A stretch of 64,000 nucleotides of DNA from Fulvia fulva (Eukaryota; Ascomycota; Dothideomycetes; Mycosphaerellales; Mycosphaerellaceae), in NCBI RefSeq assembly GCF_020509005.1, contig NC_063014.1, positions 1,364,001 to 1,428,000 on the forward strand, given 5' to 3'. The notes under the pieces are model-generated. The model worked only from the letters and a program-made list of their open reading frames with translations. It was not told the DNA's origin and did no database searches. Below, in pieces: positions 21,338-30,399 of the stretch. The first letter of the stretch is position 1, and every line of letters starts with the position of its first letter. The position numbers and the translations under genes were made by a program.

Positions 21338-23029
21338 TCACTTGGTCCTCTTCGACTTGGGAGTGCCCTGCAGCACCACCGAACCAGTCTTCCTCATCTC
21401 GCCTAAAGCGTCCTCCGTGATCTTGCGCTTCCTGGATACAGCTTCGTGACGCTTCTCGATCTCGTCTTCAAACGCCATGGCTGCCTTGCGCTTATCTTGG
21501 CGAGCGGCTTTGAACTTCTTGAGTACTTCGCCGAACTGGTCGAGGAACCAGTCACCAGCCTCCTCCCACTGCTCGACAGGAAGTGATTTGTAAAAATCGC
21601 CCTGACTCCGAGCCGGCAATACCGAAACTGCCTGCAGCTTGTCTTGGAAGGTCGCCTGCTGCTGAACGCTAGGCAGCTGCAACTCGTCTGCTTGCGGATC
21701 GACATCAAACGACTCGGCCTTCAGTGCTGAGAAGTTCATGGCGTAAATCTCGTCTTCTTCGTAGTCGAGAATATCAGGCTCGTCATCGACTTCGTCGTCT
21801 TGTTCTCCATCGGGCTCTTCGCCAGTGGCCTCTTCCTGAACGAAAGAACTCTCAGGGAGGTTGTATTGACGACGATTGTCAACCATTGGCCCGTTATCAT
21901 GTTCCACCGCCCGGGAGGTAGGCTCGTGGCGCTGAGCAGGACATGTTCGACCGTGCTGCATCGAAGCTTGCTCACCAGGCGGCATTGACTGCTGTTGAGT
22001 AGCCGGCGGGCGCTTCATCGCTCGAGGTACTTCCTGCGGCGATGCAACGACTGATTGGGCATTTGTAGGACCCGGTCGTGGTTGGCGGTGACCTTGATGT
22101 GACGAGAGATGTGTCACTGGCGGCGAGCCACGCATGGCGACGTTGGTAGGGGCTGGGTGCATCTGTGGCGGTCCACCATGTTGCAGTTGTTGAGCGGGTG
22201 CTGTACCTCGGGGGCCACCTGCCTTCGCGAAGGAGAAGTTGGCGTTTACATCGGCCACAACATTGTTGAAACCCGGCATTCCATAAGACATTGCTGAGTT
22301 ACGGGCTGCGGGATTTGCCTGACCGTTGTGATTTTGCTGAGGTCTGGCGGAAGTATTCGTCGGAAGCCGAGTACCACCAGCACCACGCGCCGGCAGACCA
22401 CTATTCACTGTTCTCGGTTTGTTCTCAGGTAGATGAGTAGAGTACGGTGGCAGACCCTCTGGTTGATCCGTGACAGAAGGATTGCCAGAAGTGGTTGGTG
22501 GATAGCTGTCTCCTTGGATCTGCTGTTGAAGGTAGGGGTTGTGACCTGAATGGGCTGGTGCACGCTCATGGCCGCCTTGAGGATTGCTGTTGTGCTCCTG
22601 AAGCTGCTTGAGAGGATCTCTGGGCACGTCAGACTGGTCAGAGCTCTGGTCCTGCTCATGCTTGGGCTCAGGTACATCATTGCCAGCTTCGTATTCAGGT
22701 CGCTCGGTCATCTCCTCGTCGTAATAATGCTGAGGCGCCGCGCCTCCCATGGGAGCCTGTACTGGTGCTCCGTGAGAGCGCGTGCGCTTTGTGCTGCCTA
22801 CCGTTGAAGTACGATCGATCTCGCTGAAGTTAGTGTCGTTCTCTAATTTCGGTTGCTTTTCAGCGGTTGAACGCGTGGTCCTGAGAGCATGTGTGTTTGA
22901 TGCAGACTTTCTCTTGTCTCCTGGGACTTGCACCTTGAGGTCTTCCATACTCTTGGAAGCTGGCAGCGGCGCACCCTCCGCATCGTTTCTGCGAGCGTAT
23001 GCACCCATTGACTTCTTTGTCTGCGCCAT
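21338..23029 (-). CDS. ECM11: ECM11-like protein (Ecm11 C-terminal domain), meiotic/synapsis factor
   Basis: Single-exon frame of 563 residues starting MAQTKKSMGAYARRND. The first 400 residues are disordered, rich in Gln, Pro, Asn and Ser. The C-terminal 150 residues are ordered: DILDYEEDEIYAMNFSALKA, then a Leu/Gln linker, LPVEQWEEAGDWFLDQFGE, a basic helix (VLKKFKAARQDKRKAAMAFE) and a final coiled coil with a Lys/Arg tail. This order matches the fungal Ecm11 C-terminal domain. In budding yeast Ecm11 is a SUMOylated part of the synaptonemal complex central region. Family assignment is from motif memory; the role in this fungus is inferred. It is divergent from the F-box gene at 23270, with 240 bp between the starts. 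Confidence 0.8.
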   Translation of the reverse strand: MAQTKKSMGAYARRNDAEGAPLPASKSMEDLKVQVPGDKRKSASNTHALRTTRSTAEKQPKLENDTNFSEIDRTSTVGSTKRTRSHGAPVQAPMGGAAPQHYYDEEMTERPEYEAGNDVPEPKHEQDQSSDQSDVPRDPLKQLQEHNSNPQGGHERAPAHSGHNPYLQQQIQGDSYPPTTSGNPSVTDQPEGLPPYSTHLPENKPRTVNSGLPARGAGGTRLPTNTSARPQQNHNGQANPAARNSAMSYGMPGFNNVVADVNANFSFAKAGGPRGTAPAQQLQHGGPPQMHPAPTNVAMRGSPPVTHLSSHQGHRQPRPGPTNAQSVVASPQEVPRAMKRPPATQQQSMPPGEQASMQHGRTCPAQRHEPTSRAVEHDNGPMVDNRRQYNLPESSFVQEEATGEEPDGEQDDEVDDEPDILDYEEDEIYAMNFSALKAESFDVDPQADELQLPSVQQQATFQDKLQAVSVLPARSQGDFYKSLPVEQWEEAGDWFLDQFGEVLKKFKAARQDKRKAAMAFEDEIEKRHEAVSRKRKITEDALGEMRKTGSVVLQGTPKSKRTK

Positions 23030-23269
23030 GTTGTATGGTCAGGTCATGAGGGCGCAATGGCTGCAATGATCTTTGAAGGTTGGTGATGTGGTCGAGGAGA
23101 TGATGTTCGAGGCAACTTTCTCGCTTTCTCGGACGCGTCTAAGCCGACGCGCCGATGTCGCGCGCTCACATGAGCACATCGACCGCTCCTTCCACCCGCG
23201 ACATCTAGATCATCACTTCCTTCGAATCAACCTGTAGACCTATTGTCAGTTGCGCAGTGTTTGATCAAT
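23030..23269. promoter_or_regulatory. 240-bp shared promoter, ECM11 / F-box gene
   Basis: The start codons of two head-to-head genes are 240 bp apart, so both promoters must lie in or overlap this interval. It contains CpG-rich, GCGCG-type sequence around 23125-23170. No specific factor site can be assigned. Confidence 0.5.
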
Positions 23270-24256
23270 ATGGCAACCATGGATGCGGTGTCGCGAGGGT
23301 TGTTCGCTCTGCCTAACGAAGTATCACAACCCTCATGTCCGTCCAGCAGCAGCGACTGATGACGTCTATAGATATTGCTGAACATCTTGAACCTGTTCTC
23401 TACCAGGGAACTCCTAGGCATCTCCTTATGCTGTCAGCAGATACACTCGCTGGTCGTTCGAATCGTCCGACATCGTCTACAGATCGCGGCAGAGCTGGAT
23501 GGCCATACGTTGTATCTCGAATGCGGACCGCCCTCCGCGAACTGGACCACGTCGAAAGTTTTCTGCAACGAGCTGGGTACGGAACGGCTTGAGGAGCTCG
23601 TCTCTGACATACAAGAGCATGGCGGCCGAGTGGGACACATCAAGGCCATGTCAGAGCTGTACACCCGCTTTCGTCCCGTGAACAAAATGCCCGACTTCAG
23701 GACAGTGCCTAGGCCGCATCCCGCCGGCGACGTCCCTGGATCCGCTACGTACATGAGCCCGGAAGCTCGAGCAGCTGCATGGAAAGGCGATGGCAATGAT
23801 GCCGTGACTCGGACTGTAGCGATCGATGCGAACTTCCTGTTCTCGCAGCTCGAGACTGTAGCATATCTTGGTAAGCGCGAAAGCACACGAGGGCTGCTGT
23901 TCAGTATACAAGAGGTCTGTGATGGTACCATCCGTGTATGGCGAGAATGGCTTTCCAAGAACTGCGAGAGTAAGCGTTGGTCGAACGGCGAGACGATTGC
24001 TGTTCATCACGATGATCACGGCACGCAAGACACGGGCAAAGAGCGATCTACAAGCATCTCCAGTATGTACGGAAACCCCAAGAAAGACCCTCGCATCCTC
24101 TGGATCAACACGGGAGGCGAGAGCGTTGGCATAAAGTTCCGGGTCAAGGAGCAGCAGTGGCGTCGTGACAATCCAGTGTTGTTTGCAAGTGAAGCCGAAG
24201 TACCTATCAGCTACCACGTTGAGCTTGAAGGTAAGCACTACAATGTCAAGATATAA
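23270..24256 (+). CDS. F-box domain protein
   Basis: Two exons: 23270-23320 and 23372-24256, with a 51-nt intron (gtatca..ctatag); 311 residues. The join produces a textbook F-box: MATMDAVSRGLFALPNE then ILLNILNLFSTRELLGISLC, with the Leu-Pro start and hydrophobic spacing needed to bind Skp1. The rest (about 60-311) has the DANFLFSQLETVAYLGKR and IRVWREWLSKN segments common in fungal F-box proteins of unknown substrate; no WD40 or LRR repeat is visible. Probable substrate receptor of an SCF ubiquitin ligase. Without the intron the F-box would lose its N-terminal helix, which supports the splice. Confidence 0.85.
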
Positions 24257-24825
24257 TGAGCATCTTCGCTTACATCGAACAGAGATAGTGATACGAACAA
24301 CCCACCTGTTACTCAAGGTCGAGGAAGCTCGAAAGCAAATACTGAATCAGACTGGTAAGGCCATGATTTTTGGCTCATACACCGAATGAGACTGCTCTCG
24401 TGCCATGCCACATGCGAAGGTGTAAGAAAGGCTGCTAAGAAGCTCGAGCAGCCACTTCCTCAATTTCCCGCCATCTCTTCACGGGAAAACAGATGGCGTA
24501 CATGGCATTTTCGTGAGAAAGCTCATGGGCTGGCAGTTCATTGGCTGTATTGGTGGTCACATACCTTCGAATGCAGTCAAGTCAAGCGACTCACTACGGT
24601 ACTGGCATGCTTTGCGGAGGTACGCTGGTGACTACGTGGTGTCAAGCAAGACATTTGCTACTAGCAGCAATGAGGAACACCAACTTCGTTGGACCACCTC
24701 GGTACCCGATACGCCGAAGTGAAGCTCTGGATCCGCATGGTCTGGAAGCTCCAAGAGCTATAAGTGGGATGGACCCATCACTTTTCGCTGTCGAGAACTG
24801 CACCAGACACCCACAAATCTACATC
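24257..24825. other. intergenic, upstream of the mutarotase gene
   Basis: 3' UTR of the F-box gene and promoter of the next gene. The mutarotase frame stays open for 285 nt upstream of its ATG, but those codons match nothing in the family, so I treat them as untranslated. Confidence 0.4.
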
Positions 24826-25179
24826 ATGCCAGAAGCCAAACGCATCGCTCAGATCGTGCGCATCAAGCGCGAGTCGATACCCGCCTACAAAGAATGCCAT
24901 GCTGCCGTATGGCCTGCAGTGCTGAAACAGATCAAGGACTGCAACATTAGCGACTACTCCATCTTCCTCAACGAAGACGCCTTGATACTGTACGCAACAA
25001 TGAAGTACAACGGTTCTGACTTTGAGGGCGACATGGAGAATATGAGGGCAAATTCAGAAGTCAGAAAGTGGTGGGATATGACAGATGGCATGCAGGAGTC
25101 CTTAGTGCCCGGCAGCAAGGGCAGCACGGATGCGAAGGGATGGTGGAAGGAGCTCGAGGAAGTCTTTCGTGTTGAGTGA
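24826..25179 (+). CDS. L-rhamnose mutarotase family protein (RhaM / DUF718)
   Basis: 117 residues from the ATG at 24826 (MPEAKRIAQIVRIKRES), close to the roughly 104-residue bacterial RhaM. Conserved segments are the N-terminal strand RIAQIVRIK, the helix YKECHAAVWPAVLKQIKDCN with the family His, SDYSIFLNEDALILYATMKY, RKWWDMTDGMQ with paired Trp, and the C-terminal WWKELEEVF. In bacteria the enzyme interconverts the alpha and beta anomers of L-rhamnose. Fungal members are common but mostly untested; related sugars are possible substrates. It is convergent with the DhaK gene, with 86 bp between stop codons. Confidence 0.9.
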   Translation: MPEAKRIAQIVRIKRESIPAYKECHAAVWPAVLKQIKDCNISDYSIFLNEDALILYATMKYNGSDFEGDMENMRANSEVRKWWDMTDGMQESLVPGSKGSTDAKGWWKELEEVFRVE

Positions 25180-25265
25180 GCGAGACGCGGTTGGGTATGA
25201 GAATGGGAGGGTGAGACAATCCGCCTGCTGGCACGACTCAAGCTGCTACATCACAACGAGACAGC

Positions 25266-26461
25266 CTACTGTCTCCAAGCATAGACGTCAACTTTAGAGT
25301 CCCATAAGTCAAGCGCGAGCTTCCTGTCCATAACCTCGTCACTATCCGGAGGTAGTCGCCAAACTGTTATGCCAAAGCCACTCATCTTCAAGCTCGTTAC
25401 CAATGGACCGAGCGTGAGCCTGCGGACCACAAATCCTCGCTTCTCAAGTTCTTGTTTAGCGATCTCCGCGAAGCGTGCAAGGACCTCATCCGATGTGCTT
25501 CCCAGCGAGTTCAGAAGGAGCACAATCTCGTTGTCGCTAATTGGATTCGTTGCCTGAGAAAACGGTATAAACGCCCGGTCGCTGTCAGATATGTCAAGCA
25601 ACAAGTCCAGCATCTGGGAAACCAAAGCGTCCGCCGAAGGAATGGGCGAGATCTGCTGCAACCCAGGCTCGCCATGCGCGCCCATACCCAACTCAATCGT
25701 CGCAGGCGGGAGACTCTGCAAGTCCGTCAACGTAGCATTAGGCAAAGCCACTCTGCTCACCTCATCAGCACGTACCCTCCTGCCCGTCGCTTCTCCGCCA
25801 GTTTCACTCACCTATCAAACGCCACGCCAATAGTCCCAACATTCCCAGCAACATACTCCATCACCTCACTAACTCTCCCCAACCCCTCCCCCCTCTCCGC
25901 AAGCGCACACGCACTCTTCAGAGCAACAAGATGTCCACTCAACCCCCGCCTCCCCACTTTCCCTCCCTTCTTCCTCCCCACCGCTACATCATCACCCACA
26001 GCCTTGAAATATACCCTATACCCCGCTGCCTGCGCTCTCGTAATCGCCAGTCCCGCATTAAGAATATCGCCGGTATAATTTCCACACACTATCAACGTTC
26101 CACGACCCTCTGGTCCCTCGGGAGGCTGGCACATCTTAATCGCCTCAAAGATTTGCGCGGCGGTGGGAGAGGCGAAGATGTTGCCGGAGACGTAGGCGGA
26201 GAGGTAGTTGGGGCCTACGAAGCCGCCGAACATGGGTTCGTGGCCGCCGCCGGCGAAGCCGATGGTTGTGACGTGGGATTTGCTAAAGGAGCAGAGATCG
26301 TTGCGGTAGATTATCTTGTATTCTTTGTTGTAGGAGAGGTTGGGTTTGAGGTGGGTTAGGCCTATGAGGGCTTCGTTTATGGCGTCGGAGGGGTCGTTTA
26401 TGAAGTGGAAGGTTTCTTTGGCCGGGGGAGGGGGTGGGTGGGTTTGCGTTTCGGTGGCCAT
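25266..26461 (-). CDS. Dihydroxyacetone kinase DhaK-domain protein (no DhaL domain)
   Basis: Two exons: 26461-25812 and 25752-25266, with a 59-nt intron (GTGAGTG..GTGAGCAG, branch-like GTGCTGATG); 378 residues. The product has the DhaK fold: FINDPSDAINEALIGLTHLK, the Gly-rich loop GFAGGGHEPMFGGFVG, GNYTGDILNAGLAITRA, and the segment IELGMGAHGEPGLQQI, whose His (about residue 243) is the one that covalently binds the substrate carbonyl in known DhaK proteins. Fungal dihydroxyacetone kinases are usually about 580-600 residues because a C-terminal DhaL domain binds ATP; this protein stops after DhaK. It may need a partner, use another phosphoryl donor, or bind a different ketose or tetrulose. 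Open sequence continues upstream to 27127 but is not family-like. Confidence 0.88.
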
Positions 26462-26984
26462 GGTGACGATGAGTGCGGATGGCTTGTGGGATGGTTCGGG
26501 TGGATCTGTTGTTAGTATAGTAGAACGAGGGTATAACACTGTCAGAAGCAGCTGGTTCGTGAATTGTTTTGAAGGGCAGTGAGCAGAGTAAGAGAAGAGG
26601 AAATGGACGGCAATGTGCTGAGGAAACGCTCGTTCGGACTTACGCCGATTGTCTACGACGACAGCTCTGATGTGGCTATAGTAGTGCTCGATGAGGGGCG
26701 CCTCCAGAACGAAGGGCTGGAAAGAGGAGTTGAAGCTGGTTTTCGAAGCGCTTGAGCGGCTTGCCCCATTTGGACTGCCGATCATTGTCAACTCTGTCTG
26801 TGACAAAATGGCTGAGGAACTTGTCATTCGTTCTCTGACCGTGTGCTCCCCATGTCGACGAAGACCGTCAAGCTGAAGAGAGGCTGATGGATAGACTGTG
26901 CACATGATCGGGATGGAAGCCCTGATGATACAATTCGAATGTGGAAATGTATATCCATAAGTGCAGTCAGGGTGCTGAGTTCTG
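26462..26984. other. intergenic, DhaK promoter and permease 3' flank
   Basis: Both neighbours are on the minus strand. The interval contains the promoter of the DhaK gene and the 3' UTR of the permease. No extra gene is seen. Confidence 0.4.
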
Positions 26985-28769
26985 TCATATCTTGATCTCA
27001 TCCGCTGCATGTTCTTCTTGCTTCCCAGCCCTGATACGATTACATTCATCTCTGTCGTCGTTATCATCAGCACTGTTCGCTGTGAGCTCTGGAATCTCTT
27101 CATCTTCGAGCTCTTCTGGCAGAACAAGGTTTAGTATCAATGCCAGGAAAGCGGTCACAGCGAAGCCTGTCTCCATCACGAGTCCTATTGCATTAAAGAA
27201 GCCAAGTAACGCGCGATTCGGCCCATCGTATGTGAATACGTAGGCGAACCATGTTGGCACTAGGGTGGCTCCAAAGCCGACAGCCAGCGACGCTGTCAAG
27301 ATGAATCGATTTCTCCTCGTGAAGGGCATTGTTGAGATGATTCGGATACCTGAAGCTGCGACAGCAGCGAACAGGAATGTAGTCATCCCGCCGAGGACGG
27401 AGTCTGGTATAGAAACGAGAGCAGCAGCGAATTTGGCGAAGATACCCATGATCAGTAGCCAAAAGCAGCAAGCATAGCCAGCTTTGCGGTTCGCACATCT
27501 CGTGAGTGCAATGACACCATTGTTCTGTGCGAATACAGACATCGGGGTGATGGTGCACAGTCCGGCGAGGAGACCATTGAGTCCATCAGCCAGGATGCCA
27601 CCCTGGATACGGCTGTCGAACAAGTCACCATCAACCTGTAGTCGTGAAACATCGCAGGTTGCTGTGATATCGCCAATTGCCTCCATCATGACCACGATGT
27701 AGACAGCCAACAACGGTAACACAATCGGTCCGTAGACACTGAGCGGGAAGGTGTGCACCCAGATGAAGCTCGCGACAGGCGCAGCATCAATGCCAGAGCG
27801 ATCAAAGTAGCCACACGCCGCTGCTACTATACAGCCCACGAGCAGACCAATGACGACTGCACAGCTCTTCATGATGGGGGCACCGAATCTTTCGCACAAA
27901 ATGATGGTGAGCAGGACCAGAAAGCCTAAGCCGATGAACTCAGCACTGCCCCAGGGAAGTGCATGGGGAGCATCTACGTTCGGGCACAGTCGATACATGC
28001 CAGTTTCCGGTCGACTCATGCAGTCCCCAGAGCCGCCTGCCCAATCTGCGAAGCCAGAAGATATCAGACTGACACCGATCAGAAGGACTGTCGGACCCGT
28101 TACCAACGGAGGGAAGACCTTCTTCAAGATGCGCGGTGGCATGAACGATAATGCAATCTCCAGTAATGCGCAGACACATTGCGTACCTAGGATTGCCCCA
28201 TATCCTTCCAAGCAGGGAAGTTTGGTGCCATTGGCCGCCGTAGGGCACATGCCGTTCGCGTACATCTGAGTAAGGGCGCCTGTGGCGACAGGTATGGTCG
28301 TGAAGCTCACCCCGACCACAGAGATCAACCCAGTTCCGAGATAGTATGGAGTTCCGAAGATGTGGAATCGACTGATCTGGATGGTCGAAAGAATAGCGCA
28401 AACTATCAGTGCTGTGCTGACCAGGTACGACTGCAACTCAGGCGTAAAGTTGGCAGCTCCAGAAAGGATGATGGGCGGCGAAATGATGCCAGCCAGCATT
28501 GCCAATGAGTGCTGAAATCCAAGCAGGAGGGCCAGCAAGACTGGCATCTTGTCGTTCAAGCCAAAGAATGGAGCTGCTCGTCTTGGCCGCTTCAGGAAGG
28601 GGATGTTCGGCGTGAATAGGAAGGCATAGTCGTAGTCGCCGACAAGTCCCTCTTTCGTGGTGAATGCCTTGACAACCTGGCGGCTTCTGTCTGCCCATCT
28701 TTGTTTGCGAGAGTTTGTAGGGACCACTTGATCTGGATGATCGTCCTTGACGTATTCTGTAGAGCTCAT
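26985..28769 (-). CDS. Uric acid-xanthine type permease (NAT/NCS2 family, UapA/UapC-like)
   Basis: 594-residue single-exon frame, typical length for fungal members, with about 12-14 hydrophobic segments. Diagnostic sites are the QH motif in TM1 (LLLGFQHSLAML, Gln86-His87), MMEAIGDITAT (Glu363, equivalent to the substrate-binding Glu of UapA), and the NAT signature QNNGVIALTR (415-424). The C-terminal tail is acidic (LPEELEDEEIPEL), as in the endocytosis and ER-exit region of UapA. It should import uric acid and/or xanthine with protons at the plasma membrane. In Aspergillus such genes are induced by purines and controlled by GATA factors. A MITE lies about 150 bp upstream of the start codon. 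Confidence 0.94.
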   Translation of the reverse strand: MSSTEYVKDDHPDQVVPTNSRKQRWADRSRQVVKAFTTKEGLVGDYDYAFLFTPNIPFLKRPRRAAPFFGLNDKMPVLLALLLGFQHSLAMLAGIISPPIILSGAANFTPELQSYLVSTALIVCAILSTIQISRFHIFGTPYYLGTGLISVVGVSFTTIPVATGALTQMYANGMCPTAANGTKLPCLEGYGAILGTQCVCALLEIALSFMPPRILKKVFPPLVTGPTVLLIGVSLISSGFADWAGGSGDCMSRPETGMYRLCPNVDAPHALPWGSAEFIGLGFLVLLTIILCERFGAPIMKSCAVVIGLLVGCIVAAACGYFDRSGIDAAPVASFIWVHTFPLSVYGPIVLPLLAVYIVVMMEAIGDITATCDVSRLQVDGDLFDSRIQGGILADGLNGLLAGLCTITPMSVFAQNNGVIALTRCANRKAGYACCFWLLIMGIFAKFAAALVSIPDSVLGGMTTFLFAAVAASGIRIISTMPFTRRNRFILTASLAVGFGATLVPTWFAYVFTYDGPNRALLGFFNAIGLVMETGFAVTAFLALILNLVLPEELEDEEIPELTANSADDNDDRDECNRIRAGKQEEHAADEIKI

Positions 28770-29943
28770 GCTGGTGGGATGGCCTCTGCCAAGATCGATC
28801 TCGGAGTGACAGGTGCTTCTCTTCTGTATATTGGTCTATGCGATCGTGCTTCGGGTTCTCCAATCGCGGGGACAGTTCGTGTTACAGCGCATATGGGTTC
28901 CGCGCGTCAAGAGGTAGAATACAGTCCTGGGCATAGATTTTACAACCCCTGTTCTTCCACCTTTCCTCATTAGGAAGGATGTATCCACTGCTTGGCGTAG
29001 CTCACCACCTGGTGTGTCCTCCATTGTTGGCTATTACTGCCTCGCAGCGCTCTCGCATACTCTTGCATATACGTTGTATGTCCTCAGGTGTGAGCTTGGC
29101 CCATTCTTGATAGTGAGATTGAAGGTAGCAACACCTTCTGAGATGGACATGGATAGCCGGAAGGGGTTAGCGTAAATACAGGGGTTGTAAAAACTATGCC
29201 CAGGACTGTATGAGCCCAACTCCCGCCACTGACAATTGATGAAGTCCTTGAGGGATGGTGTCTCCTGCTGTTGTCGGATGAAGAACCGCACTAACTTACG
29301 GCTAAAGCATTATATACAAACTCTGGTTATTTCGCGGCCTGCTCCACCGCAAGGACGCACCCGAAGGACATCGGCGCCGGTCTACAGGTGTATGTAGCGG
29401 CGAAGAGCGCAGTCTTATCTTGCGGCGTTCCAGCTGATAACGAGTGCATGAGGGAAATTGATGACTGTTGGTCAAGCGAGGCAAGAAATTTGGGTGTGGT
29501 CGGGCCAGCCCGCATGATCCCGAAGCAAGGGCGACCGTGTGTCTGTTCCAGGTGATCCAGACAACAGGGGAAGTCGCCTCTTCCCATGTTCAACACCAAT
29601 GTGAAGAGCAGAGATGTGATTGCTGATACAATGCCATTCTCGATGCTACTGCCGCGCTATGCTATTCCCAACCCATATCTGAAGATGCCAGAAACACCAA
29701 GCTGAAACCGCGCAAGCAACGCGAAGTCTGTGTTCTGTGCCCCGACGACCTCGCCATGCAAACACAAACCCTGCCGCCAATGCTCTTGGACGAGCCTACA
29801 TCTCCAAAAGAATGCAACCCTCCCAGCTGGTGACCTGAATGCCATGCTCTGAACAGCCCCAGCACTTTTACTATCCTACAAAGAAAGAACCAGCGTGCCG
29901 ATGTCCGGACACCTGTCGATGGTCGAAGAAGCCGGTCGCACTC
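28770..29943. other. permease promoter with MITE, and 3' flank of the dsRBD gene
   Basis: About 150 bp of permease-proximal promoter, then the Tc1-derived MITE (28922-29208), then about 730 bp without a recognisable gene. The open frames at 29327-29599 and 29657-29865 show no family features. Confidence 0.4.
28920..29210. mobile_element. 287-bp Tc1-derived MITE (internal deletion derivative)
   Basis: The element spans 28922-29208 between TA duplications (28920-28921 and 29209-29210). Its 31-bp inverted ends start CAGTCCTGGGCATAG, as in the 1,242-bp Tc1 element at 19064-20305. Its left about 190 bp and right about 100 bp match the two ends of that element, in the same orientation, with about 955 bp missing between. 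No transposase is left, so it could move only with a transposase supplied in trans. It retains several C residues that are T in the long copy, so it comes from a less RIPed parent. Confidence 0.95.
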
Positions 29944-30399
29944 CTAGGAACTGCCCACATACATCTGGCCAGCCTGTTGTTGAAGGTGTGCTGGTTGCTG
30001 AGATGGTGGTGCGCGGTACACGCCCAGCAGTTGGAGAGCTTTCTCGGCCGCGTCTTCGCGGGCATTGTTGACGTACTGGCCGTCGTACCAGAAGCGGGCT
30101 TGGATGTTTTGACCGTGTACTGTAACCATGCAGCTCCAGGCCGTACGACCACCTGCGACAACGAGTTAGTGTCTGAGGCACATGCACTTCTTAGGCGGAG
30201 AAGAGATCTTACCTCGGCGGTCCGAAACGATCTGGAAGTTGGGTGCACGAACACCTTGGCTGCGGCAGAAATCTGCAATGGCATTAGCATGTTTGTTGAC
30301 GATGTGTTGGTAGGTGGTATACGGACTTATCAGCCTCTCCTGGTGAGGTGATGGAGCGTCTTGTGCATTGGGGCTTCTGGAAGAACCGCCGGAAGACAT
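29944..30399 (-). CDS. Small double-stranded RNA-binding domain protein
   Basis: Two exons: 30399-30213 and 30152-29944, joined across a 60-nt intron (GTAAGATC..GTCGCAG) in frame; 131 residues. A single dsRBD fills most of the protein: helix 1 YQHIVNKHANAIADFCRSQG, strands NFQIVSDRRGGRTAWSCMVT and VHGQNIQARFWYDG, and helix 2 NNAREDAAEKALQLLG, with the small-residue pattern of the second dsRBD helix. The N terminus is a short Ser-rich arm and the C terminus a Gln/Pro tail. No RNase III, Dicer, deaminase or other catalytic domain is attached. It could be a dsRNA-binding partner or regulator; its true partners are unknown. Confidence 0.82.

Noticed and set aside
26462..27127. N-terminal extension of the DhaK protein
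   Set aside because: The frame is open upstream, but the residues are not family-like and overlap the 3' end of the permease gene; the ATG at 26461 is followed at once by the DhaK domain.
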